The position numbers were made by a program, and so were the translations under genes. DNA of 64,000 nucleotides, taken from contig BSYQ01000001.1 of assembly GCA_030272585.1 (NCBI GenBank), forward strand, positions 6,882,001 to 6,946,000, given 5' to 3'. Below, piece by piece: positions 1-13,195 of the stretch. Position 1 is the stretch's first letter, and the number at the start of each line of letters is the position of its first letter. The stretch is from Bryopsis sp. KO-2023 (taxonomy: Eukaryota > Chlorophyta > Ulvophyceae > Bryopsidales > Bryopsidaceae). Under the pieces are notes generated by a model. The model had not been told where the DNA came from, did no database searches, and saw only the letters and a list, made by a program, of their open reading frames with translations.

Positions 1-1984
1 TAGAGCCGCATAGTCTTTTCCCAACCCCACCATCAGGCGGTACCACAGGGACCCAATTTTCCCACCCGCCTCTTTCCCTTCCCAGTAACCACCATCCAAC
101 AGATCAAGAACCTCCACAGGAGCTTTGCATCTAATCCAATACCCTTTGCTGACCTCCTCCTCCAACTGACCCTCTGTCCAAGTCGACAACCCCAGGAAAT
201 ACCTGACATTCGGTCCGGTCAGATTCATCATTCCCCATAGCAATTGAGCGCACTCGGAAAAATGTACATTTCCCAGCACACGTTTTCCTCCCTGGAGGTC
301 TCCCGGTGAGTGTAGAACTGACATTGCTAACACAGGTCCCCCATTGTGGAGTCGATCTTGATGGGAAGGGCTGGTCGCTTCACTCTCAACCCGAGAGTTT
401 GATGGGGCCTCCTCCCTGATGGACGGTGAACCCACATCCTCAGCTTCACCCATGTCTGACCCAGTCCCGGATTGACTCGTTTCGCTGGGAGGGGAAGCTG
501 AGGAACCTTGTTCGTCAGGGTTACTAACCCCACCATCGTATTCCAGATTCGAAAAGTGCTGTTCTAACAATCCTCGGGCCATGCTCAAGGCGGCGGCGTC
601 CCTCTTGTCCAGCTCCTCCCCCCTGGCTTCCCTTTCTAACATCGATTCCACGAAAGATTGGGCCTCGGCGAATGCATCCTTCATCCGCTCGTTGAAAGCC
701 TCCGTGTCTTCAACCACCACAGGTTGTTGGACTTTCTGACAAGAAAATGTGTCAGTGCAATATTCTACAAAACCAAGCTCTCTTACACAGACATGAGCAA
801 ACCACCACAGAAAGGAAGCTGCTACCGTCTTTCCCTTATCATCGTTCTATCTGCTAAACATGCTTTCATGCATCGATTCAGTGGTTGGAATGGGAAGGAT
901 TGCAAACCAGGGGTGCTGCCCAGAACATGAGGGTTTTGTACGATCGCTAGGCAGTGGATTTTCTGAAAAGTTGCATTCTTTATCGTTTTTTTTGTCGGGG
1001 CTTTCATTCCCAACACCTGCTTTTGCAGTTTCAACCTTCCCCAACCTTCGACGTCTACGAATTTGGGATCATCATCAGAACCTTCCTTCAGCGCACTGCA
1101 CACGCACAAAAGAAAGCTTCTTCTGTCGGTTCCACTTGGGACAACCCCACGTGCATCGTTTCGCTCAGATGCTGTTTTAACAGGAAACAAACGAAGCTGC
1201 AAAAGAAACAATAGAGGACGAACAAGAAAATAGATTTAAAAAAAATAGTGTCGACAACTCACTTGTCCATAGCCTCCTTCAGGGACTCGATCGTGAGAGT
1301 GAGCGGCCTGTTGAGAATCAACCCTGAGCTGGTATGCTTATCAGTATGATCGACCTGGAGGAGAAAAAACAAGCCCTAGGTTCAGCACCCAAAGGTTATA
1401 AACAGCAAATAGTAAAAGAGGATTACGGTACAGTGGCATGCGACTGACCAGAACGACAACCGATCTTTGAAACCAGCCCTGCATCAAAGGGTGGGCAAGC
1501 AGGACCACTCCAGTCTTCAGCTCATCTGTGACCTCAACAGCAGGCTGCATGATATCAACAAAAAAAGCAGCAAAAAAAATTCAATCGAGACCGTTCGGCG
1601 GCTACTCATCCTTATCAGTGCGGGTCAAAATCAATTTTTCGCACAGTGGGAAAAGGCGGGGGGCACAATAAACCCATTCTTGGTGCAACTGTATTTTTGA
1701 TCAGCTCGTGAATGTGACCCATTAAAATCAGAGTCTTCTTTTCTGCGTTTGGATGGCGAAATGTGAATTACCTTTTCAAGGTTTTCCAGGGCATCCGAAA
1801 ATTGATGATCTAGTGGCACCCCAAAACAGTCAGGTCAATTCTCAATGGTGAGAAAACAATAAGAAGAACGGACGACAGAAATTGATGGGTTCTCACTTAA
1901 GAGGTTGAGTTCGCTGCCTTGGTCCACGATGCCATTCAAATATCGCAAAACAGTCAGTCCATCATCAACGGACGATTTTCTACG
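1..1984 (-). CDS. UPF0301 / YqgE (DUF179) domain protein, both ends incomplete
   Basis: Exons read 1984-1897, 1809-1772, 1544-1449, 1354-1263, 1095-1017 and 735-1; the last runs off the left edge. All junctions keep phase with GT-AG ends. About 376 residues are visible. The first half of the YqgE/AlgH fold is in the third and fourth exons (LLAHPLMQGWFQRSVVVL, then DHTDKHTSSGLILNRPL). The second half is in the last exon (HSPGDLQGGKRVLG, YFLGLSTWTEGQLEEE, SLWYRLMVGLGKDYA). Bacterial members have about 190 residues in one block. Here an acidic, Ser-rich stretch of roughly 150 residues separates the halves. The biochemical role of the family is unknown; plant and algal homologues are usually plastid proteins, so plastid location is possible but not shown. 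The true start lies upstream and I could not fix it. Confidence 0.85.
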
Positions 1985-3679
1985 CTGAGCACACCACCAG
2001 AGGTGACTTCTTCAGTCACTTCTACTGACATCATTTTATCGAATGCAACCTCTTTGTGCATTTAATCATTCAGATTTTTTTCTTAACTTTTCACCACAGA
2101 CTGAAAACTTTTGGAGTGAGAAATCAGCCACAGAAGAAAAGATGTTTCTCCAGAAAACCTCCCGAATAAAAACAAGCAGTTTCGGTGTATTTTCTGTTTA
2201 GGAACTTAATCTAAGTGGTGCTCTGAAAATTTCAGCAAATTAAAATTAGGGCCAAGGGTACAGCCCTGCTGCTGCAAATTAAAACTAATCTAACATCAAA
2301 ATTAGGCTCGTTATTCTTGAGCGGATCCAAAGGGGTTTTCTTTCTGACTTAAAAAAAAAAAAATTAGGTTCATATATTATTAAGATAGTACAAATGTGGC
2401 TCCTTTTCTTCCAGTAGTTCGCTGGGGACGGCAGGGGTAAAAAAATTTGATTAGAGAATGATCGCTAGTTTAAAAAAAAAGGTCTTTCGTGGGGAGATAT
2501 TCTCTACACTCGTTTTCTCCTGATCGATAGGTCTCGCCACAGCTATAATTTCTGTTCAATTTTCCTATCGTTTTTCACACCTGGTTACTTATTGATTAAT
2601 TTTTTTTGGGAAACATTGCGAACCTCTCACCATCAATTGACATCCTTGTATGGCCCTATCTTTCAAGGAATATTTTGGCTGCACCCCCGGTACGTACCAA
2701 CCAGTTCCACGGTACGAATCCAGCAACGACTTAGCTGGATCTGGCAAAATAGATTGCTCATCGTGGATGTACAGAAGAGTCTATCACCACAACCAAAGTG
2801 TTTCGTTAATTAAACAAGAAAAAAAAAAGAAATGAACTAAGCCTGAAAACGAAAAAATAAAAAAAAATCAGGAGAGCTAATCGATTTTCTTTTTTAGATT
2901 AGTGCATTTCTCTTTCAAAAAGTGTTCTTTTCTGGGGAAGACCCACGTGACCGTTGACTTTCTCACTCAACCGAAAAAAAAAGAAAAAAGGCGTACCTTT
3001 ACTGCAGGATTCTCCTCAATCGTTTTCACACTGAAAGGACGAACCAAGCGAGGGGAAAAGAAAGAAAATTACGGACGTCGCGCACGTTTCAGCAGCAGCG
3101 GGAAAGAAAATACACTATCGACGATATGAGCATATCGATCACCTTCGCAGGACGCTTCTGTACAAGGAACGAACGAATTTGGAGTTCACCATCGCAAGCA
3201 TCCGCAGACGCTGAACCAACAAGGAACCGCGAAAGCAGTGTATAGGTCTGACGATTTGTACGACCCACGTATAGACGTCATTTTCCGGGGACGTCATAGG
3301 ACGGTCTGCGTTTTTTTGTCCTGGAAAAGTTGCAATATTCCCAGAGAGCTCGTCTTCAGTTTCAAGTTTTGAGTTGGTTCTTTTTTTGGGAGGCGAAGTC
3401 GTTTTTCCTCAAGGCGTTTTGCGAAGGTAGAGAACGTCTGGTTGCGGTATCTCCACCTGCTTGCCATTTTCCATTTTGCAAGTCTGTTGAAAAGTTTTCG
3501 AGGGAGGACCACAAGGATTCGCTCCGTCTCACCCTTATCCGCTATACATGTTTTTCCTTTAAAAAAAAAAGAAGTCCTTTTTTGAAGAGTATTCCCGCGA
3601 CGTGGTAACTCCATCGATTTCCCCTCATCGTTCTTGCGGTTTATTTGTTTCGTTTGGTTTTTTTGCCAGCGTTGTTAAT
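1985..3679. other. divergent 5' region between UPF0301 and RAD6 genes
   Basis: Apart from the candidate exon at 3143-3201 I see no convincing coding sequence. It is AT-rich with A- and T-runs. It probably holds a long intron of the leftward gene and the promoters of both divergent genes. No recognisable promoter element could be assigned. Confidence 0.5.
3143..3201 (-). other. possible first coding exon of the UPF0301 gene, with an LYR-like motif
   Basis: An ATG at 3201 opens 19 codons that include FVRSLYRSVLR. This resembles the L-Y-R motif of small mitochondrial LYR proteins. It is followed by a good donor (AAG/GTGATC). It lies upstream of the UPF0301 exons on the same strand. The phase does not join cleanly to the acceptor I favour at 1984, so either another small exon or a different acceptor is needed. 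It is offered only as a candidate. Confidence 0.3.
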
Positions 3680-5545
3680 ATGGCACAAGGCACCAACCCA
3701 GCGGTTCTCCGCTTGATGTCCGACCTGAAAACGATCAAGCGGGAACCCCCAGCGGTGAGGACTTCGTGCAAATATCAGAATGCTTTTCTTGCATGATCAA
3801 GAATGGAATTCTTGAAACCCAAATCAATTATCATGTAGCACCGTCAATTCTGCCTGCACCCACTTAAATCGTGTTTGTTTTTTTTTCGAAATTGTGTCTG
3901 GAATGTTTGGATCACCCACAGATGAAGGGTTCATTCCAATTGAAACAGCTGAGCTGAACCCAAAAATGAGTGTATATATATATACATATATACATAACAT
4001 TACCTGATGTTGCCTGACTGCAGGGAGTGAGTGCAAGTCCGATGACGGAGGAGAATTTGTTTCTTTGGACCGCTTCGATTTTTGGGCCGGAGGATACTCC
4101 GTGGGAAGGTAGTTCCCAAAATATATTTTTTATTTTTCATTTTATATTTTTCTTCATGAGAACGAATTCTGGAGAAAACTGATTCCACGGGCAAGGGATC
4201 CAAAACTCAAAATCAATAGAATGATTCTAAAAATGTGAAAATAGCAAAACTGCCAAATGAAGATTGGATATTCTACACATGATGTTTAATTGCCAGTGAA
4301 TATGGGTATAACAACTGCTGGTCTTTTTCCCGAAAAAATCGCAGCTTTTTTTTTGCCGTGCGTTCATTTCCAATTTTATGAACAATTGGGTGATGCTTCA
4401 ATTTTTATTTGGAGGGGGGTTACTGAGTGTTGTGAAACCGCAGGGGGGATATTTTCATTGCTGATTATGTTTCATGGAGACTATCCAGCGAAACCGCCCA
4501 GGGTCAGATTCACTTCAGAGATGTTCCATCCCAATGGTAAAAAAACCCAGAGATCGAAACTGACCGTTTGCATTTGGTTTCAAAACTAGAACATTTTGTT
4601 TTGGCTTCCACACCTCTGAAACCAATTTTATGTTTCTAATTGCTGTGAATTTTCCCGGGCTAAAAATCCAATGTTAATGATGGCCGATTTGTGCTCTCTG
4701 TCTGTCTGACCGTTTCATTTTCTTTTGTGGAACACAAAGTCTATCAGGACGGCAACCTGTGCATGGATATCATTCAAGATCAATGGTCCCCTTGTCAAGA
4801 CGTTTCGACAGTGCTCACGTCCATCCAGAGCCTTTTGATGGATCCAAATTGCAGCAGTCCGGCCAATCCGGATGCTGCGAGGCTGTACGAGACCGACAGG
4901 AGGGCATACAATCGGTGAGACATAAGAGATACATACCCAACCAATTTGGGTGAGATTTCTATTTATTTTTTTTTCAACTCGTTTTCTTCTTATTATTTTT
5001 TTTTCAATCGTTTTCTTATTTTTTTATTTTCTTCAATTGTTTTCCTTTTTTTTTTCTTTTCTTAAATCGTTATCTATTTTTTTTTCTTAATCGTTTTCTA
5101 ATTTTTTTTTCCTTAATCGTCTTCTGATTGTCATTTTGTGAAGGGAAACCTACCTTTATCCTCTCTCTTTTTTTCTGTCTCTCTTTCTCGCTCTTTTTTT
5201 TTCAACGGTCAAAATGCTGATGAGAGTTGGATATTATAATATTTATTTTTCCAGTATCGAAAACAAAAAAAATGCATTCCAAAAAGGGGTAGAAGTCACC
5301 CTGCGGCTTTTTTTGTGAACATTTTGAAAGTGGTTGCTTTCTTTGCCCCTCTTGTGAGAATTCGGTGCAGCTGTGAAACAACCAACCCTTTCCCAGAAAA
5401 AACCGATAACATATCACGGTGTGAAAAAAAAAAATCAAACACATAAGAGATATCCCATTGTTTATTTGACGTTCAATTTTTTTTTGGTTTCGTTGCTTAT
5501 AGGAAAGTGAGACAGATTGCACAGAAAACTGTGGATGGGACCTAG
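3680..5545 (+). CDS. RAD6: RAD6/UBC2-type E2 ubiquitin-conjugating enzyme
   Basis: Five exons: 3680-3754, 4024-4108, 4444-4536, 4740-4914 and 5503-5545 (TAG). All join in phase and give a UBC domain of usual length, about 156 residues. The start is the first ATG (MAQGTNPAVLRLMSDL), matching the short N-terminal helix of the family. The HPN motif is at the end of exon 3. The catalytic Cys is in GNLCMDII, followed by WSPCQDVSTVLTSIQSLL and a SPAN motif. In known systems RAD6 takes ubiquitin from E1 and, with RAD18 or BRE1, ubiquitinates PCNA or histone H2B; I infer the same here. The acidic tail of budding-yeast Rad6 is absent, as in animal UBE2A/B. Position 3602 offers only a GTG, so the upstream open frame is not used. 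Confidence 0.93.
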
Positions 5546-8160
5546 GTGATTTCCACGCCAGGGAGGTGATCACAAAATCGTTCTGGAGTCTAGTTTGTAT
5601 TTTATATGTTTTTTTGCGGGGCTTGGGGTTTAGTTTTTGGCCTTGTATCTTTTCTGTCCAGATAATGGCGGTGGGAAAACTAAAAAAAAAAGAAACAGAA
5701 TCAACAGGCAAGGGCACAAGAATATATATAATGCTGGATTTATCTGGCTGAGATGGAGGGATGGTGTTTTTCTAGTGTATGTACAAGAAGGACTGTGAAA
5801 AAAAAGGAGGGGGGAAAGCATGCAGGGAAAAGAAGAAAAAAAAGAAAAAAAGAAAACACAACGGGGCTGCCTTTTCCCAATCAAAAAACAAAAAGAAAAA
5901 AGAATTTCGCAGGCAAATTTCATGGATTTTTTTTGTGTAATATGAGGTTAAGAACATGGGTAGCTCATAAACAAGAAGATGGGACAGAAATAATCTGTCA
6001 AATCGCAGCAGTTGGGTTGTGTGTTTTCCAAATTTTTTTTTCTCTCTCTCTTTGGGGGTTTTCTATGAACCGGTTGCTGAGTGAATGAAGAAAACGAAGC
6101 GACACGGGAGAGTGTTTGAACAGGATGGATGGATAGGTTTTTTTATCTTAGCGATGTGGATTTTCTTGGTGCCAGAAAGATAACCTTTTGTGCGATTGGT
6201 GCATCCTTGCCAATGGGTTTCCAGTATTTGAATGAGCAACATTTGCTGGGACTGTAAACGAATGAAAACGAAATTCTAAGAAAAACACACAGCACCAGAT
6301 ACAAACTCCGACTTCGGTTCCTCACAACAGGGGTCTTTTTCTGAAACCCTTTTAAAAAGACCTCTGTTGTATGGACAAAAGAAAAGGTGAATGACACACA
6401 ATATTCACCCCCTTATCATTGCCCCTACCCTGTACAATCAATCGATCAATCACCACACTGAAATCGTTGGTCCGACAATATGGTGCAGAGACACCTGGCT
6501 TGGGGAAGGGAGGGAGGAATGTAAATTGTTTGGGTGGGATGTTCAACAAAGACCTTTGTTGTTGAAGGTTGTTTTTTTTGCAGAATGACTCCACAAACGG
6601 CAGGCTGAGTTGTGGTCTCCCACAGCATTGAAGCACCCTACTTGGCAGTGTTGAAAGAAATGTCTGATGGTACGGTACAATTTAATCCGAAAAGAATTTT
6701 GATCATGTCTGCATTAATGGGAGGGATAAAGTAAGTGTGTCACTTGAAGCAATGAAACTGGAGCCACCAAAGGATGATGGATCCAAAAAAGCAGTCAGAC
6801 CTTTTGAGATGGAGGCCCTAAATAAAGGATGCCATGGTATGTCTCGTTTCGGAGGAGGGGCCAGTCTTCATTTGAGACTTCTCGAATGCTCTGGAATGCC
6901 GTTCGGATTTAAAAAAATGATATTTGTTGCCTTTTGGATGGATAATTTGTTGAGTGGGATTCAGTCCCCATGTTCGAACCTTGGATAAAGAAGTTGAGAG
7001 TATATACTGGGGAAACCTTTGATTTTTTTGCCTGCACCCTTTGCCAAAAGCAGACGTAGGACACAACGAATCAACCTGTGTGTGTGTGTGTGTGTTAAGC
7101 CAGCACCCAACACACAAAAAATACAGGGTGGTGGTAGAATTGGCAAGCCTGGAACAACAGAAGAGGGGCTGGGCAACTACGAGAATCAGATTGAGTGGGT
7201 CAATTCATGGTTACGTTTGGTTTTGTTGGTCATAACCGTCATAACAAGTCATAACCGATTTGATACACTATTTCTTGGTGGGGCCTGGAATTGTAATCAC
7301 CATCTTTTGGCGCCAAAGTTGTGTCACTTCCAGATCTGAAATTACGACCATCATGTTCTTTTGTAAGAAACGGTGCTTCAAACACTAACTTACGCGTTTG
7401 AAACAGAAAACAGTGCTTATCGATTATTAACACTGTTGAGGTTCGGCAAACGATACATTGCCCAATCAGAATAGGTCCGACTTGTGACACCGAACGATCA
7501 GACAGCCACTTCAAGATTCAACGATCACTGCATCCACCCAAGGGAGGGAATATCTGTAGGGGGACTGATTTCAGCAGGGAGCATTGGTTGACCAAGCAGA
7601 ACTCCATGCTGAACGGGATTCGAAACCTCTGTGCGAACACTTGATAATCAATCAACTCATCATTCCACAAAACGCACAAACACAGGATTAACTCAACAAG
7701 CACGATTACAAAAACGAGTGGGCCCCAGAAACAGTGGCTGCCGATGAAGCAACAAAAAACAAACAAACCATGCGACCACCAACACGCTTGGGAAACCTGC
7801 ATTCACCAAACGGTAAACCAGCGGGCAATACTTGCCCCCCCCCTAATCCAACAGCATCAGTTCCAACTGTTTCTGTTTCTCGAGAAGGTGCCCATCCAGC
7901 ATCAGTACCCACATTAAAAAAACAAGCTTGATGTTGAAGAAAAGTTTCCAGTTCAAAAAAGAAAATGCAAAGAATGATGATAATTCTGTTGGCAACCACA
8001 TCCACCAATCAGCAACAGCACCTCAAATAAACATGCTAAAAAAGAAAACAACAAAAAATTAAGCACACTCGTACTCAGGGTGCGAAAACTAGGCAGCGAT
8101 GGACGTTTATGAGCTCATGGTTTCATCCATGCACGATCCACACCACGGAAGAATCTGAAT
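5546..8160. other. intergenic region, no gene recognised
   Basis: 2.6 kb holding the 3' ends of two convergent genes. It contains many A- and T-runs, a short TG run near 7078 and three copies of gtcataac within 7229-7256. Open frames exist on both strands but none resembles a known protein or shows phase-compatible splice sites. Confidence 0.5.
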
Positions 8161-9440
8161 CTAATTGATGGGTTCCTGGATGAACCTGGATGCCCTCCTG
8201 ATCGGCCTCTTGAACTCATCCAAAGCACAGTTCTTCTGCCTCCACTCGACGCTCTTGTATCCGTTTGTCAGACACATGTTGCACTTGCCTGGGTTGGCGG
8301 AGTAAGGGCAATCCTGGCAAACCCACTTCAGCTCCTTGGGGATGTCGTATGTGATGCATTCGCCGCATTTCCATGGATCGGGGGTATCCACGCAGCCGGT
8401 GCACAGAGTCTTTCGCTGGAGCTTGTCCATTCCGCTGAACGTCATGCAAGCGTTGCAGAAATCGGGATTGCTGCCGTTGGCGCACTCCATGCAAGTGTCG
8501 GCTTTGATGTCATCCTCGAAGGCTTGGGTGAGGCAACTGGTGCATTTCCAGGGCTGTCTGGTCGCTGCGCAGCTGGCGCACGTCCTCGTCTTGTATCCAT
8601 CGCCGATGGCGTACGTGAGGCAACTCATGCAGGCGGCGGCGTTGGGAGAGTTGGCGCAATCGACGCATTCGGGTTTGAGATCGTTGTGGATTCCCAAGGC
8701 GAGGCACTCAATGCAACGCACTGGATCGCCGGAGTCCGCGCACTTAATGCACAACTCTTCCTTGATGGGCACGTTCAGCGACGAGGTCAAGCATGCGGTG
8801 CATGAGGAAGGGTCCCTGGTGTTCGCACAGGCCGGGCACTTGTACTTCGACTGAAATCACAGCAAAAACCATGCTCAAAAAAATCCCGCTTTCGGAGAAT
8901 TCGGCAAGAATAGCGGCACCAACAACGAAAGACGGCGCACTGAGTTATCCATCGACGCGGTGAGGCACTCGTTGCACTTCCACTGATTGTTCGAGTTGGC
9001 GCAAGCGTTGCAAAGATCATCCTTGGTGTCGTCTTCGATAACGGAGGCCAGGCAGGCAGCGCATGCACTGGGTCCTTTTCCGTTCGCGCAAGTCTGCATG
9101 CCACCAATAAAAAAACAGCTCGATTTCACCCCACGAATCGAATCGAGCGTTTCAGACAAATCTTTGTCAGTCAAGGAGCCTGTCATGAACGTACGCCGCA
9201 GCTTTTTCCTTTCACCCAGGTCGCGATATCCGAATTCAAGCAGCTGACGCAGTCGTAGGCCGAGTTTGCGTTTCCGCAGTCGGGGCACATGAGCGGCTTC
9301 AGCTCGTCAGAAATGGATTCCGATTCGAAGCACGACTCGCATGTGTACTTGTCGCTGGTGTTTTGGCATTCCTTCCTCGCGGCGATTGCGACGTGGAGGC
9401 ACGCCGCCGCAACAACGATCAACAACGCTGCTTTCGTCAT
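8161..9440 (-). CDS. secreted Cys-pair repeat protein
   Basis: Exons 9440-9195, 9093-8941 and 8850-8161 (TAG) join in phase 0 and give about 362 residues. Residues 1-21 (MTKAALLIVVAAACLHVAIAA) are a clear signal peptide with an AIAA cleavage context. The rest is an array of ten units CX2C-X8-CX2C-X12-13, for example CGTCANGKGPSACAACL and CTGCVDTPDPWKCGECI, after one half unit. The X8 spacer is constant, with frequent A-N/D after the first pair and Pro or polar residues before the second. Intron positions fall at or between repeat units, which suggests growth by duplication. It is probably secreted or delivered to the cell surface, with disulfides; zinc binding is less likely outside the cytosol. 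The tail is basic (KRPIRRASRF). I do not recognise a named family and propose no function. Confidence 0.85.
8272..9287 (-). repeat. ten protein-level CX2C-X8-CX2C repeats
   Basis: The span covers the Cys-pair array inside the gene above, interrupted by two introns. Unit length is 28-31 residues. The repeats are clear as protein but diverged at DNA level, so the array is old rather than a recent tandem expansion. Confidence 0.85.
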
Positions 9441-10458
9441 GGCACCTGAGCGAAAAACCCCACCACACCACTTTCCAATCCGCCTTCAGAAACAACGTGC
9501 GATACTCGATCGAGCGAGGAAAACAACCGAACAGCCAACCTGATTGAGTGGTTTGGGATGCGTGGAGGGCTGGGAAGTGAAACAAAGGCTGGATGGCGTT
9601 CTCTTCGTCTCAGATCGATCATTACATACCTCTCTTGGGACGTTGGACGATGGGGCGACATAACCCACACTGGGGCTCATGAAGCCACAAGGAAGACTTT
9701 TTACGGAAGTCCCTAATCGAGGAAAGGACTGGCCGAAGAAGTAACCATATAACGCTCCCATCCTCATTCCCTTTCTGCGATAGAGGCGACACGTAACTCT
9801 TCCTCAGTGATTTTCCATTATCCCGAATAATAATAATAATGATGATGATGATGATGATTACACTGTTGCCTGTTGTGATTTTCCATTATCCCAAAAAACA
9901 GATCCAGTATGGGCATTGGAGCCCAGGGGAAAAGAAACAGATGGCAGAAAAAGGCTTCACCAACTCCAAAACTGGCCAGGTCTGCCAATTTCTGCAATCT
10001 GAAGAGATCAATTTCTGGCACCCAGTGAGCACTCACTTCGACAGGGTGTAGGATCCCTCTCGAATCCACAAACCACCACCACTCCTGCAAGATTTCTGCG
10101 CTGCCTTCCAAGAGAGGGAACAGATACTTCACTTCAGATGAAAAACCGCAGGAAACTTTACAACCAAGAAATTCACACAAAAGAAAATAAAGCACCCAAC
10201 CCTCCGATCGAAATAAAAACAACAATTCAATCCTTTCCAATAGAAAGCGAATCGTCCGTTGGACCAGCATTAGAGAAAGAGACTCCCAAAATGAAAGAAT
10301 CAAGAAATCCTTTGAAAATCGAAAGAAACACCCCCCAAATCCCCTTTTCCCAGCACTCGAGCTGCGATCTACCCCAAACCAACTCCACCCTCCTACTATT
10401 TGAAAAGATGCCCCCCCCCCCTTCCCCATTCTCCGGGGAAACAACGAATCGCCAAATA
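9441..10458. other. intergenic region between two leftward genes
   Basis: It holds the promoter side of the Cys-repeat gene and the 3' side of the CLPTM1 gene. A run of ATG/ATA trinucleotides lies at 9827-9857 and a C-run at 10410-10419. I found no coding exon. Confidence 0.5.
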
Positions 10459-12814
10459 CTATTGCTCCTTTTTGGTGTCTTCCTCCTCATCGTCGATTTC
10501 CTCGATGTGCCCCACAGGTTTACTGGATTGTGAGTCTTGTTCCGGTTTCCTTCTTCTAACAGAAGCATCCTTAGCAGCATCCTTCGAATCATCGACACTT
10601 TCACCGCTCCCTGCAGCGGCGGTGGTCCCTTCCGCCGTCGCATCGCCATCATTTTCCAACTCCTCGGGCTGAGCCTCGCTGGAGTATCCGAACTCATTCA
10701 CTCTCTTCTTGTCGACTCCGTACATGTACCATTGATACAAGAACGCGACGAACACCAGGTCATCCCTGAACACCGCCAGTCTGTGCAACGGAGGCATCTT
10801 GATTGCGAAAGCAAACAAGTCATCGATGATGGTGGTGAGGAATTTGTAGGTCAGTTGCTTCGCAGGGAGGTGAGCGACGCTCTTGAGCTTGTAATTCAAG
10901 TAGAGCTGGGGACACATCAGGATGAATCCGAACATGTACACAGCCCCCACCAGCGAACTCAAAACCCACGAATACCAACTCTTGTGCTCCTCGTACATCA
11001 AGTTGTAGATGCTGTAGCAAACCACCAAGGGGAACAGGACATACGACAAATACACCATAGCTTTGTCATCGTGCTCCTTGGTGTTGCCCTCGCTGTAAGA
11101 CTGCCTTTCCTTGAAATTCAGCATCGGAATGCTGCCGTACCAAACCACGCTCACATGCATGGCTTTCGTGATTTTCCAACATTCGATCACCAGCCCGACG
11201 ATTTGCCCGAACATCACCATGAAATTGGTTTCGTTGTCCAGCAGGTACAGCGTCACAATCAGCTGGCAAGCGGTGTTGATCATGATGGATTTGGCTGACA
11301 GGCCCTTCATCGATTTGTTATCTTTCCAGAACCCGATGTCGCTTTTGAACGCCATGAACTCGAAAACGCTGTGCAGCAGACTCACGATCATGGTGATGCC
11401 CAACAGGATGGGATTGGAGTCCGTCAAAATCTTTTTGAACTCGTCGGACTCTTTCCCGTCGTTGTCTGCCATTCCCCACTGAGACTGGAGTTCCAGAGAT
11501 TGCTCGAACTGGAGCGCCAGCTGCATTTGCCAAGATTTGATGCTCGCAACTGTTATCTGGACACAAATATGAGTGAGAAGAGGGACTCAGCAAGAATGCA
11601 GACGTAAACAATGTCGGAAATTTTCCAAAACTAAAGAGGATCCACTATTTTCCTCCAAGAACTATTCTCAAAAATCTACATCCCCCCCCCCTGCCCCCAA
11701 TGAAAAAAAAATAAAAAATATACATATATATATATATATTTATATATGAAGAAACATAAATAAGTAAATAAAAGGGAAGAAAAGAAAAAAAATACCCAAG
11801 AGAAAAAAAAGAACACAACAGTGGACTCTAGGAAAGATTCTGTTCACATCATCATACTCAATCATATACGGATGCGGAGGATGACTGGACCAGACGGTGG
11901 CTGCAAAATAACCCATCCATCGATTTTCCCCAACCAACCAACCCATCGCATTGCATCCCACATCTACCTACCTCAATGGGGGTGCTGTCGATCGTATCGT
12001 TGATCGGAATCATGTTCTCCTTCAGAATCCAGAACTGATTGAAGAAAATCATGGGCAGATAGTTCCCGTCCTCATCGAAATTCATCAGAGGTGCGATGTG
12101 GGGGGGCACCCCAGCATCAGAGTAGCGTGTGAAGTCGTCCACCATGGCCACTGTCATTAACGGTTTCAAATAACTGATGATTTCTGTTTTGTTGCTTTCC
12201 CCAGCGCCTGCATCTACTTCTACATCCTTTGCATCCTCCCCAGATATTCCACCCCCGGACTGGGTTTCTTCTTCACCCTCAGATTTTTTCTCCTCCCCAC
12301 TTGCTAGCAAATTCTTGTGGATCCTCACTTTTCTCTTGGGCATGTACTTGTTCAGCTGCACCACCGAGTGAACAACGGAAGCGGGATCGAAGCTGGGGTC
12401 GCCAGGGTTGATCTCGTAACCTTGTCGGGACAACAAGGCGTGCAAAAATAAGGTTCCATTGTTTTGCACGTCCTCCGTCAGCTCTATCGTCACGTTTTTC
12501 GACACCGTCGGCTCGATCGCCAAGCCAATCCCTTCGAGTTGCCACACTGGGTCCGACTTCCACATCTCGTGGGAAGGGTAGCGCAAAGGGTTGCTGGGAT
12601 CCTCGTCCACGAACAAAGCGAGATCCATGAGCTCGCCCCGGGTGAAAGTGTTGACGATGTAGTTCTGGTGCCCTTTCTGGTTGTTTCCGCGGATAAAGCT
12701 CATCACCCACCACATAAACATCATCCGAAACAAGCTCGACAAGAGGCTGGGACGCTGTTGCTGCTGCTGTTGCTGTTGCCCATTCGCAACCTGGGCCTGC
12801 GGAGGGTCGGCCAT
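10459..12814 (-). CDS. CLPTM1: CLPTM1 family multipass ER/Golgi membrane protein
   Basis: Two exons, 12814-11972 and 11556-10459 (TAG), join in phase 0 to give about 646 residues, the usual family length. The start MADPPQAQ is the first ATG that fits; it precedes a Gln run and a membrane segment near residue 30 (MFMWWVMSFI). Exon 1 is the lumenal part. Exon 2 carries the conserved C-terminal block: SVFEFMAFKSDIGFW, LLDNETNFMV, EHKSWYSWVLSSLVGAVYMFGF (in part), QLYLNYKLKSVAHLP and FAIKMPPLHRL, with several hydrophobic helices. The tail is acidic. Human CLPTM1 retains GABA-A receptors in the ER, and its relative CLPTM1L is reported as a lipid scramblase; neither role can be assumed here. Confidence 0.93.
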
Positions 12815-13195
12815 CTTTTCGTGTAGACTCTGTCGTTGCCGAGCTCGCTGTTGAATCAAGAAAGAGAGAAAGAGAGAAAGAGAGTGTGTGGTGGACGCGG
12901 TGATCTCTCTTTGCAACGACGCAACAACAATAAAAAAATAGAAAGGAGAAGTGGAAGACACCTCTCCACCTGCGACCCACAAACCGACAGTTTTGTGGAT
13001 TGTCAGACGTATCGTGTGTCACGTGACCGTATCTTCCAGTTGTTCTGTTTCTGTTCCAATTCTGTTGCATTTAGCAGAAGCCGTTTCCATTTTTTTTCCG
13101 CTTCCTTGGAAAAAGAATGACGAAAAAGTGCATGTGGTGCGCGAAGTACGACCCGCTCTGTTGGACGTTCAACGGTTCCGCCAGAAACCGACGGG

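Noticed and set aside
5202-5957. Minus-strand open frames antisense to the RAD6 3' region
   Set aside because: Composed of Phe/Ser/Lys runs from A/T-rich DNA; no domain, and they overlap a certain gene.
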